Positions 23,201-32,734 of a stretch of 64,000 nucleotides of DNA are shown here, one piece after another. A program made the position numbers and the translations under genes. This DNA comes from Diplosphaera chodatii (taxonomy: Eukaryota > Chlorophyta > Trebouxiophyceae > Prasiolales > Stichococcaceae). The notes beneath the pieces were generated by a model. The model did no database searches. It was not told the DNA's origin and was given only the letters and a program-made list of their open reading frames with translations. Location: the NCBI GenBank assembly GCA_032358165.1, contig JAALGY010000011.1, positions 1,302,001 through 1,366,000 of the forward strand, written 5' to 3'. Numbering within the stretch: the first letter of the stretch is position 1; each line of letters starts with the position of its first letter.

Positions 23201-23298
23201 GCAACATCTCCAAGCTGCTGACCAAAGTGGAGAAGGCGACGCAGCAAATCAGCAAGGAGTCGATGGTACACCGCGTGCCAATTGATGGGGTGTCATGA
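20227..23298 (+). CDS. RPN5: 26S proteasome non-ATPase regulatory subunit 12 (RPN5)
   Basis: This is a lid subunit of the 26S proteasome regulatory particle. The first exon (20227-20370) starts [15 protein letters not shown] and ends HKTSAKQ. Exon 20482-20586 starts [20 protein letters not shown], and exon 20683-20871 carries [19 protein letters not shown] and ends VTEGK. Later exons supply [53 protein letters not shown] (near 21895), [14 protein letters not shown] and [18 protein letters not shown]. The C-terminal PCI domain reads [40 protein letters not shown] and [14 protein letters not shown], followed by the tail helix [17 protein letters not shown]. The ordered blocks match PSMD12/RPN5 along the whole length, with introns interrupting them. 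The last residues (VPIDGVS) are less conserved, so the exact C-terminus could differ. Confidence 0.95.
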
Positions 23299-23479
23299 CT
23301 GTAGGCTACATTGTCGACAGGCAGCCTGCTGCACTCCGTCCTTTTCCATAGGTGCAGACGTCCAGAGACATTGGGAAGTACGGTCTATGCAGCAAATGGA
23401 CTTGCTGAACCCAATCGGCTCATCGTTCATGGCAAGCTCATAGCAGGATCACTCAGCACAATAAGTGCGGTGCTGGCCA

Positions 23480-25950
23480 TCACCCTTGTGCCTCGATCAG
23501 CTGCTGCCGATCACTGCCACTCAGCTCTGCTTCCCATCGGCTTACATTGCTGTCTGCGAGCTGCTCCAGGCTGCTCATAGCTTCCGCGTCCGATGCGCTG
23601 CACGTCAATTCATATGCACGTTTTGCCCTGTCCACAATGGTCCGGACTGCGAAGCGGCCGAACTTTGCTGTACTGTGCCAACAGCTGAACCTTACCTGTC
23701 CCACAGGACCGATGCAATCTCAGCATGCGCATCATCATGGCCGTTTCTGAGTAACCGCTCCAAGAGCCCGATGCTGTCCAGGTCCTCGCCGCGTGCCTGT
23801 ATGTACAGCAAGCAGTGGTAAAGCGTGAACAACAGCCGTCACCCACACTGCCATACCCTCCCTGGACACAGAACGCCCTGGAAATCATGTGCTGACAGTG
23901 CGGTGGAGTGCAAGCTCACCTCGTCGACAAGGTCCATTCGTGTTGCAATGAGCGGGTGTGCCTCGCTTTTGCTCTGAAACAGGTTCTGCGGCAGCGGCCT
24001 GTACCTATTAAACCACCCCACATGGCCAGGCAGGAAGTAGAACGCCTTCCGCCGCCCCTGCACCGAACATCACCAATCACAACCACCACAATCACTTCAC
24101 CTGCCATGTCATAGTGTTGCTTGGCGAGCACTTCCAATTCTGCTTGCAGGAGAGCAATGACTGAGCAAAATTACCAGGGCGTCATCACCCAAATATTGCT
24201 TCATGTGGGACACCAGCTGCCTGCAGCAGAAGCCATGTCCCTGAGTGATCTTGCAGAAAAGAAATCAGTTAACAGCATGGTTCATACACCATCTGGTCAC
24301 ACCTGCTTCCACCAGCATGTTGCCGAAAGGTGTATGCACCTGTAGATGCCGACCCGCTCGGCAGCGGTGGGGAACAGCTCCTGCTGCGTGCGCCACTCCT
24401 CAAACAGCCAGGGCCTCGTCAGGGCCCCGCGCCCAGCCAGCACCGCCAGGCACTCTTTCTGCTGCAGCCGCCTGTCCGCCTGTGCGCAGCAGGTGTGCAG
24501 GCATCAGCACGGACTTGACACCGAGCAGCAGCGTGTAAGCATGTCATGGCCCTGCGCAGATTGTTTGGCTGTGCACCTCGAACAGCGTGAGCACGTCGCC
24601 GTTGCCGATGATGGGTATGGACGCAGCGCTGGCGACCTGCGAGATGAGGTCCCAGTTGGCCGCCTTGTTGTAGCGCTGCTCCTGGGTGCGGCCGTGGATC
24701 AGCACCGCCGAGGCGCCCGCCGCCTGCAGAGCCGCCACCACCTGCGCACACGGCTTCTACCCTGCAACCTGCCGTCCCCGCAGCAGCCGTCCAGCGCCAG
24801 TGAACCTCACACCCTGGCCAGCTGTGCACCGCTCCTCACCTTCTCCACGTTGATCTTCGACGCTGAGATGCCAATGCGGATTTTCACTGTTCTGCAGATG
24901 CAACGCATGTTTGCATGGGTGAACACAGCCAGTTGTCAGCACACAGCAATGCACGCTGCAGATGTGGTTGCTGCACAGTGCGCACGCAGGTCAACATCGA
25001 TGGATCTTGATGAGGGCTCACAGTGGCAAGTCGATGCCCTCAGCAATGCCCGCCACCAGGCGCTGCAGCTTGGCCGGCCTGCAACCGTGGCAAAGCGGGC
25101 ATCAGAGGGGCTGGCAGACTCTTGGTTTCCCAGCTTTCATGCAATGTGTCACCAGTCCGACCCGGTGAGAGCAAGGTAGCCCAGCATCCCTCACTTTGTA
25201 AGCAGCCGTGCACCGCAGCCGCGCTTCGTCGCCTCGTAGATGGGGCAGGCAGCATTGAGGTCCAGCCAGGTTGCACCCGCCTCCTTGGCCATCGCGCCAG
25301 CCCTGACCCCCTCATCGATGGTTTTCGTTGCTATCTGTGCACCTGAGAGTCATGTTGCCAGCTCGCGGCGGGTGTTGTGCTTGCTGCTTTGGTGCCCACA
25401 CGTGATCAATGCATGGTGCGCAAGGGCTCGCACCAAAGCATTGCTCGTTCTCGGCACGCCGCAGCCGCGCCTTCTCTGAGCGGTTCTTGGGGTTCAACAG
25501 CTCCCTGGCGTACATCATCTCCCCCATGGTGACGTTGGCACCGAAGTCGGCGCACAGCCGCCTGAACGGCAGGTTGCCGTACTTTGTGAGCGGCGCCAGG
25601 ATCAGCTGCCCGCGCAGCCGCTCCACGAACTCTGCGTGCGGCTGCGTATACGGCCCAGTGAGGGCTGGCGCGGCCTCCCGTTCGCTTTCCAACGCTTCAT
25701 CAGCATCGCTGTGCAATCCTCTCCGCCCATCTGGTGCGGCTGTGGCATCTGCTGGCGCATCAAGGACCGCCCCGTCTGTCGCCACTGCCTGCAGTGGCCC
25801 GGTGTCATGCAACCTACCGCGTTGCACTGTTGGGCACAAATGATGGAATCTGCTGTGAGCTACACAAGAGGAAAGACGTTGGCAGGGCCATGCGCTGCGC
25901 ATCAAATGGTTATGGAGTTGCTGAGGCGTCGCTGGCACATGTGCATGCAT
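23480..25950 (-). CDS. tRNA-dihydrouridine synthase, Dus3-like, with long C-terminal extension
   Basis: This FMN enzyme reduces uridine to dihydrouridine in tRNA. The first clear exon contains LILAPLTKYGNLPFRRLCAD and VTMGEMMYARELL, preceded by an acidic Ala-rich leader. Next comes EGVRAGAMAKEAGATWLDLN followed by AACPIYEATKRGCGARLL, which holds the active-site Cys and an FMN-barrel loop. KLQRLVAGIAEGIDLPLTVK, IRIGISASKINVEK, LIHGRTQEQRYNKAANW and PIIGNGDVLTLFE follow, and then ARGALTRPWLFEEW. HGRTQEQRYNK resembles the HGRSREQRY motif of Dus3, which modifies U47. After the helical domain (YFLPGHVGWFNRYRPLPQN) the protein runs on through DLDSIGLLERLLRNGHDD to a Ser/Glu/Ala-rich tail ending LIEAQG. 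I see no CCCH zinc fingers as in eukaryotic Dus3. The start is uncertain: ATG at 25950 or 25902, or an unseen upstream exon. Confidence 0.85.
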
Positions 25951-26368
25951 TGCCGTGTCGATGAAGAAGAGCCTGTCGACCTTGTGACATACAAACAATC
26001 AGCCACGGCCAGCAGCTCAGCAAAGTTGTTCTCGACAACCTATTTGCAAGGTGCAAGCATGTTGTTGTCCGGCATGTGTGCCAAGTGGACAACCGTACTG
26101 CCGTACATGTTTTACTTGGGCAGATCCAAGATGCACCGGCGGAGCGCAGACATTGCTCGCCTAGCAGTCACCATCACCTACATGTGTTGCTAGTCGGTCC
26201 AGCAGATTGCGCTGTTGCTCCTGTTTGCCTCTTGCCTTGTACAAAGCTGCCGGGCTGCTGCTCATTTGGCACACCGCGGCACACTGCATTTGGTTGAGGA
26301 CGAAGGCGGCAGTACTTCTACAGCTGCAAGCCGGGCACATGTTACACTGAGGTTGAGGTGTTCTGGCC
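25951..26368. promoter_or_regulatory. divergent upstream region of DUS and WDR46 genes
   Basis: About 420 bases lie between the likely start codons of two divergent RNA-maturation genes. No independent coding feature is supported. A first exon of the synthase gene may lie here. Confidence 0.35.
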
Positions 26369-29300
26369 ATGGCAGAAGCAGCAGCTGAGCGGGATCCCGA
26401 TGGCAATGCCGCAAAGCCGCCGCCGTCAGAAGGCGGCAAGAAGAGGTGATGCTGGTGGCTGTGGAGCCCCAAGCCAAGCACGGCAGAAGACGTTGCATAT
26501 GAACTCTCTCACTTACCATTCTACCGCGTGTTGTTCTGCAGGCGGCGGGCGGATGGAGAGCAGGGCACCGGCATGCCTAAGTTTCGCCGCGGGCTGCCAA
26601 TTGCAACACGCAGACTGGTAGACAAGAAGCTCAAGGGGCGGCTCAAACACACGGAGGCTCTGGCGGAGGAGGCCGCTGCAAGCGCGGCAAAAGCGCACCA
26701 GTGGCTGCTGCCGTATGCCGCCGGCAGCCTGGAGGCTGAGGGACTGGAGCGCACCTGGCGCTTTGGGCAGTCCGAAATCGTGCAGGGTCAGAGCTCTCAA
26801 TCGCACGTTGCACAAATTGACAGCATACATGATGCAAGGGCTACAGCCTGAGTTCACAGGGCACTGCCATACACATGATGCCCACCAGCTCGGCATCGTG
26901 GAAGGCAAGCAATCTATGACCGTACAAATCCTAGTGCAAATGGATATTTCTGCAGCGTCTGACAGACCCTGTACCCTTCGATGTGGTCACCTGGCTGCAA
27001 TAATGGTCTGTGCCTGTCTGCGCTACCGCAGCACGGTGTCCATAGTGACTTTCCCGTACATCCACGCCACAGAGGTGGAGGAGGGAGCAGGACGCAAGGT
27101 GTTCGACCTCAGCCTCCCGGAGCTTGGGCCGTACAGACTGGACTTCACGCGCAGCGGGCGCCTGGTGGTGCTGGGCGGCCGCAAGGGACACCTGGCAATG
27201 CTGGACTGGCACCAGCTGCATACCATCTGCGAGCTGCAGGTAATCTCAATGCAGCCACGATGCACCCCTGCAACACTAGCCACCTGGCCTGGACCGGATT
27301 TGCTGACGTGTCCCTCATGCAGCAGCCGGCGTGATGAATGCGCCAAACATGCTGGGGAATCAGCACAGCAATCTCTCTTGTGGACCGGCTTGCAACAAGG
27401 TCCACTCCCTGGATGCCGCAGGTTAAAGAGACAGTACGGGACGTCCGCTTCCTGCACAACGAGCTCTTCTTTGCAGCAGCGCAGCGGAAGTATGTGTACA
27501 TCTACGACAAGCGGGGCATCGAGGTCCACTGCTTGAAGGTACTCAAACACGTTGCACATCTCGGCTGCATGAGCATGACCATTGCAGGTCCACAACATAG
27601 CACACCCAGCCTTTCTTCCGATGGGCGGTGCCACATATTGTGCAATGACTGCAGCGCCTCAGTCTGAGGTGCCGCTCAGAGGTTCCTCCACTCTTGTGAA
27701 CCGACGTGGTTGTTGATCATAGGACCACACGGAGCCAAAACGCCTGGAGTTCCTTCCATACCATTTCCTGCTGGCATCGGTGGGGGAGCCTGGCGTGCTG
27801 ACGTATCAGGTGCTGTCGTGGCAAATGCTTTCCTGCGCATGCACCCCAGGTGCTGACTCTCTAGTGTCGTGCCACGCCTGCAGTCATGTGCGAGGGCCGT
27901 GCGTGCCCCATGCTGCTGATATGCTGGTCTACCCCTGTGTAACATGTCGCTGACCAACTGTCTGTTGCTGTGCAGGACACGAGCACAGGGCAGCTGGTGG
28001 CGCAGCACAAGACGCGGCTGGGGCCGTGCGGGGTCATGGCGCAGAACCCCTGGAACGCGGTGCTGCAGCTGGGCCACGCAAATGGCACAGTCACCTGCTG
28101 GACGCCCAACCTCAGCACGCCCGCCGTGCGGCTGCTTGCCCACCGGGTACGGCCCACTAAGCATATCCATCGTCGTCCATGAGGCGCAGGCTGCAAGCTC
28201 GCTGACACGGCCTGTCAGTACGAGTAGCCTCATAAAGAGGTTGCAGCTGGGTGGGTACACCGTCGCCAGGCCGGCATTTGCAGGGCCGGCTGGCAGCAGG
28301 CGTTGGGTGTAGGACTACGTTGACGGCCATGCATGGGCGGTGATTCGGGCCAGATGATCGACCGCAAAGCGTGTGTGGTGCTCGCGTTGCAGGGGCCAGT
28401 CTCGGCCATTGCCGTGGAGCCAGGCGGCAATCAGATGGTCACAGCCGGCGTGGATGGCCAGGTGTGCTGGCCGCCCCATGTTCCCATTCGCGCACCCGTG
28501 CCAGCCTTGTCTACACCGGCTACGCATGGTCAGCTTCCTGCATGCACCTCGGGAAGTCACGCTGCAAGGCTCGGGGCCAAGGCTCGCAGCGCATGATGAG
28601 GGTGTGGGACACGCACATGCTTGCAGGTGAGGGTGTGGGACGTGCGCAAGCTGGCGCCCATGCACACCTACTTCTCGCGAGCACCCGCCACGGAGCTCGA
28701 CATCAGCCAGCGCGGACTGCTCGCCATCGGCAGCAACCGCCGGGTGCAGGTGCCGGCCCCTCTCCAGCCCAGTCTGCGACACCCAGCGCGTCAGATTGCA
28801 TCATTGCATCGGTCCCGTCACGCTGTCGCCGACTGTGGCTCTGGCGGTGTACGCTGGAAGTCACTGTGCAAGCGCATGAATTGCAGAGCTCACCACGCAG
28901 CCTCTAGGGAATGAGCTGGGCACACGTCGTCCGGCACACTGCAGGTGTGGAAGGATGCGGTGTCCCAGAAGGCGGCCGCCCCGTACCTAGTGCACGAGCT
29001 GCCAGAGTCGCCACTGGCGGGGCTGGCGTTCCGGCCGTACGAGGACACGCTGCTGGCGGGCCACGGCGGCGGGGTGACCTCCGTGCTGGTGCCCGGCGCC
29101 GGCGAGCCCCACTTCGACTCCCGCGTCGCCGACCCCTTCCAGGTGCGCGGCGGCGGCTGCACACTGCAGTGACGCCAGATGGTCCTCGCGACTGCACGGC
29201 GCACGTGCCGCGCGCAGCCGTGCTGATGACGGCTGCTGTCATGGCACCTGTTCATCCTGAAGACATCGTCAGGCTGGTCGGGCTGTGGCGCCATATCCAG

Positions 29301-30167
29301 GGGAAGCAGGCGGACAACGTCACCTGATGTCTGCAACCCGCCTGCGCAGGCAAAGAAGGCGCGGCAAGAGATGGAGGTAGCGCAGCTGCTGGACAAGCTG
29401 CAGCCAGCAATGATCACGCTTGATGCCGCCACCATCGGCCAGGTGAGCCTGCAGGCGTGCAGCACAGAGGGACCAATCATTGAAGGCCTGACGCCTTGTG
29501 ACTGCACACTCAACACATGTGGCTTGTTTTGCACAGACGGCGCGCACCTCATAATCTGCAGCATGCAGACCATATACAAGTGCCTGCTTTGGCGGCCCTT
29601 GTGGTTTCAACAGGGTTCAGTACCAGAGGCTTGCATGGCAGTATCATGAGAATAAATATGTATGAACCTTCAGGTGCGGAAAGAGCCGAAGGAGGTGCAG
29701 AAGGAGCGGCAGCTGGAGGCGGCGGCCGCCAATGCAGCACAGCGCGCCAAGCAGCGGGAGTCTGCCGATGGGAAAACGCGCATGAAGGTGCGGACCAGCT
29801 GCACAAGTCACCTGTTGCCAGTTGGAGCCCCTTGGTGCTCCAGCAGCAGGCACTGGCGCATTTGCATCTCATGCATCCTCACCCCGCATGCTCGGTCACA
29901 AGCTGTCTGTGCCACCGAGACTGGGCTGCGCCTCGCAAGCCGCAGTTTGGCAAAACATTTGCTTGCATGCTTCAGGGCAAGAATCGACCCACAAGGCGTG
30001 CTGCGCGGAAGAAGGACAACATCATCGAGGAGAAGAAGGCAAATGCAAAGCAGCGGCTGGCAGAGGAGCAGAAGCAACGCCAAATAGAGCAGCAGCAGAA
30101 GGCAGAAGCGGCGGCTCCACCAGAGGGCGTGCCTCGAGCTCTGCACACGTTCTACCGAAAGGCCTGA
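26369..30167 (+). CDS. UTP7: WD40 protein WDR46 / UTP7 (BING4), small-subunit processome factor
   Basis: This is a nucleolar component of the U3 snoRNP / small-subunit processome needed for 18S rRNA maturation. The ATG at 26369 starts [13 protein letters not shown] and leads through a basic stretch ([20 protein letters not shown]) into the helical N-terminal segment. The WD40 core follows: [106 protein letters not shown] and [16 protein letters not shown]. The C-terminal BING4CT domain is diagnostic: [32 protein letters not shown], then [21 protein letters not shown] Lys/Arg/Gln/Glu-rich coiled tail ([20 protein letters not shown]) ends with LHTFYRKA. Many short introns interrupt the propeller. 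Identification is firm; individual exon edges were not all fixed. Confidence 0.95.
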
Positions 30168-30470
30168 CGTGCTGTGGGCGTCTCACAAACCAGGCTTATA
30201 TCTATATTTTCATCCACAACATGATATTGCAGTATCGGTCAGTTAGGTTGGCAAAGAGGTTGCCGTACGACATGTCAACGTGTCAACAGGCATTGCAGTT
30301 TTGGCATCTACAAATGGTCTGCTGCCACCCACAAAGCAGGCCAGCCCGAAAATGTGATAATGTCACTGCTAACAAAATGGCTGATGGTACAAATCGCAGC
30401 GGGAGCAATGGTGTGATCAGTGTGCACGGCATGTGCGCTGAAACGTTGAGTCCAAACCCATGCACTTATG
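30168..30470. other. facing 3' ends of UTP7 and MgtE-like genes
   Basis: These 300 bases contain no recognisable gene and most likely hold the two 3' untranslated regions. The sequence is visibly richer in A and T than the coding exons on either side. Confidence 0.4.
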
Positions 30471-31844
30471 TCACATGCCCAAGCCAGATGCCAGCTGACT
30501 CAGGACGAATGTGCAGGTGCTGCAGGTGATGGCCACGCCAGACACGTCCATCACAACCTACAGACACAGTCCACATCAGTTTGAGCCTCAGCCTCGAGTG
30601 CTGCACCAGCATGCAGCAGGCCAGCTGTGTGTGCACATGACATGAGCTTACCTGAATGGTAGTGCCCGCATTTGCAGGGTCAAAGCCGACCTGCAACAGA
30701 GATCCACACATCTGCAACCCTGCCATCTCCAGAGTGTACCAGATATTTCAACATACCAAACCTGCCACTGCATTCCTCACCTTCGCCATACCATATGGCA
30801 AGATCGTGCCTATAAAGATGCCTGCGCGGGGCATGCAACAGGTGCTTGGCCTCCTTGGGTGCATGTACAAGATTGACAAAGGAGGTCCTGAGCCATTTTT
30901 GCAGACAACCTACTTGTCAGCACGATGAACAGCAGTGATGCTGTGATGGCTGCAGCGCTGACGACATTGTGGGTACTGAGGTACACACGCACAAAGCCGC
31001 CAGCAGACAGGCCTGCGCCCAGCAGCAGTGCCACAACGAGCTGCAACAAGCAAGAAACCCCCCATTCAGCAGATGCGTTTCCAAGACACGCGGGCACAAC
31101 AGATGAGTAACAACAAATCCTTTCTTTCCACAGGCAATCTACCTGCTGCCGCAGCGACCTCTGCAGGCAGTCAAACGTGGGCTCCAGCACGCCAGTGGCC
31201 AGGCCGCGTATGACCTTGATGGCTGACTGGTTGCCGGCGTTGCCGCCAGCGCCGACCAGCATGGTGAGGAACAGCGTCACGAAGATGTGCTCTCTGAGCA
31301 GGCCCTCGTATCGATCCAGCACGAAGGAGGAGCTGCTCTGCAGCACCAGTAACCCGAGCAGCCAGCGCCTGTACAAGGAGACTGAAATCGCTGTGCCTGT
31401 ATGATCCAGGCGGCACATGTGCACAGGTGTGCACCAAGTTTCTGAACAACCGGCACACATGGCGCGCACCCTCTGCTCCACGCCTCCTGCACAGAGCTCA
31501 TCACCATTGGCGGCGTGGTGAGCCCGCTGCATATCTCGCTGTCTGGCAGCCCCAGATCGCACGCCCCTGCATGCGGATGCAGGGGTCGACATCTTCACCC
31601 TGGCAGTGCTGCAGTCAGCTGCATGACGGCCCAGGCAAAGCAGACTTGCCTGCGTGCTCTGCGTCCTGGGGGTCCTCAAAGTCCAAGGACGAGAGCAGAC
31701 CCTGCAGGTCACAGGGAGAGGGTGGACCCGTCTGGCATCTGGACACTGCATGACATGGCATGTCGTGTGGGTCTCAAATGCCACCTGCCGATACTCTCGC
31801 TCAATATCTGCGCGACCTATGCGTCTCCGTGTCGGCTGCTGCAT
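30471..31844 (-). CDS. compact MgtE / SLC41-like magnesium transporter
   Basis: Exons join in phase to a protein of roughly 270 residues. It starts MQQPTRRRIGRADIEREYRQ at 31844, continues GLLSSLDFEDPQDAEHAG and LPDSEICSGLTTPPMVM, and then enters a membrane domain with five helices. These are RWLLGLLVLQSSSSFVLD, IFVTLFLTMLVGAGGNAGNQ, LVVALLLGAGLSAGGFVRVY, AAITASLLFIVLTS with GTILPYGMAK, and VVMDVSGVAITCSTCTFVLS, ending LASGLGM. The GNAGNQ motif and the VGFDPANAGTTIQ loop are the signature of MgtE-type divalent cation channels, where the conserved Asp in the DPA loop lines the Mg2+ pore. The N-terminal MgtE_N domain and the CBS pair that gate the bacterial channel are absent. Whether it sits in the plastid, another organelle or the plasma membrane is not clear. 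A GC-AG intron follows position 31650. Confidence 0.85.
31564..31585. repeat. 9-bp inverted repeat spanning a 3' splice site of the MgtE-like gene
   Basis: The arms cccctgcat (31564-31572) and atgcagggg (31577-31585) are separated by four bases. On the minus strand the acceptor CAG and the first bases of the exon (starting at 31566) lie inside the second arm of the possible hairpin. Confidence 0.8.
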
Positions 31845-32734
31845 GCTGCCGCTGTTTGCTGCCTTCCCTGCAATGCGGCAAATGGCAACAGCATGTAGAG
31901 CGTTTAGCAGCGCCACTATCCAACACGGCTTGCCAAACACACTGAAGCGCATGCCCAAGTTCGGTGCGGATCACACGACGCCCCGGAGGAACGCTGCCAT
32001 GCGTGATGCCTCTCTGCACCTGACGTGCCTTCCGCCACATCATAGTCTGCGCCCTTCACTGCTCGACAGTGATATCGTCTTCGCCGTGTGACGGAGCTGT
32101 TCAATGCGGAGAGACCATCTGCACAATGCTCTGAGAACTGCAACCGTCTGCCATGAGGCAGTTGCTGACGCCGCTGATGTGGCTGCACAGCCACACTCTG
32201 CACAAAGCTGCATCGGCAGGTCTGGCTAGAGGCCACGCCGTCACCGCGCAAGTCACAGGACATCATGACGGATTACATCTGCTCTGACAACAAGCCATCG
32301 CAACTGTGATGGGCTCAGGAACGTCCTGTTCTCTACAACGTGGTTTCGCAGTACGGCCTGCCAGCTGCCAGCTAAGCCTGACGTCATCAACCAGCTCAAC
32401 ACCAAGATCGCCGTTGCCTTCACGCCCATGTTATATGTCAGGCTCTAATTACTTGCAAAACGAGTTTATTGTGGCCCACGTACTGGTATGAGCGCCAACC
32501 ATCGCAGTTTGCTTGAAAACATAGCCTCGAGCATTTGACGTTCCAACTTCACACACCTTGAAGTGCAATCGAGACAACATTCTGCGCTGCATCCTGCGCA
32601 ACTGGTCCTTCAGCAGACATTGTCCGTTCTGTCATGCCTTGCAGCATCAGGTCGGTTAGGCAGTAGCGGCATTGATTGCGTGTCCCATGCGGGAGCAGTG
32701 GGACTAATAGCACCATACCTCTTCTGATGCCACC
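31845..32734. promoter_or_regulatory. divergent upstream region of MgtE-like and PDK1 genes
   Basis: This is 890 bases between two divergent start codons. Minus-strand open frames continue upstream of 31844 but become Arg/Gln-rich and unlike the family, so I treat them as untranslated leader. Nothing else is recognised. Confidence 0.35.

Noticed and set aside
24346..25179. Plus-strand open frame of 277 residues
   Set aside because: It is antisense to the tRNA-dihydrouridine synthase exons, which carry clear conserved motifs on the minus strand. The plus frame shows no family.
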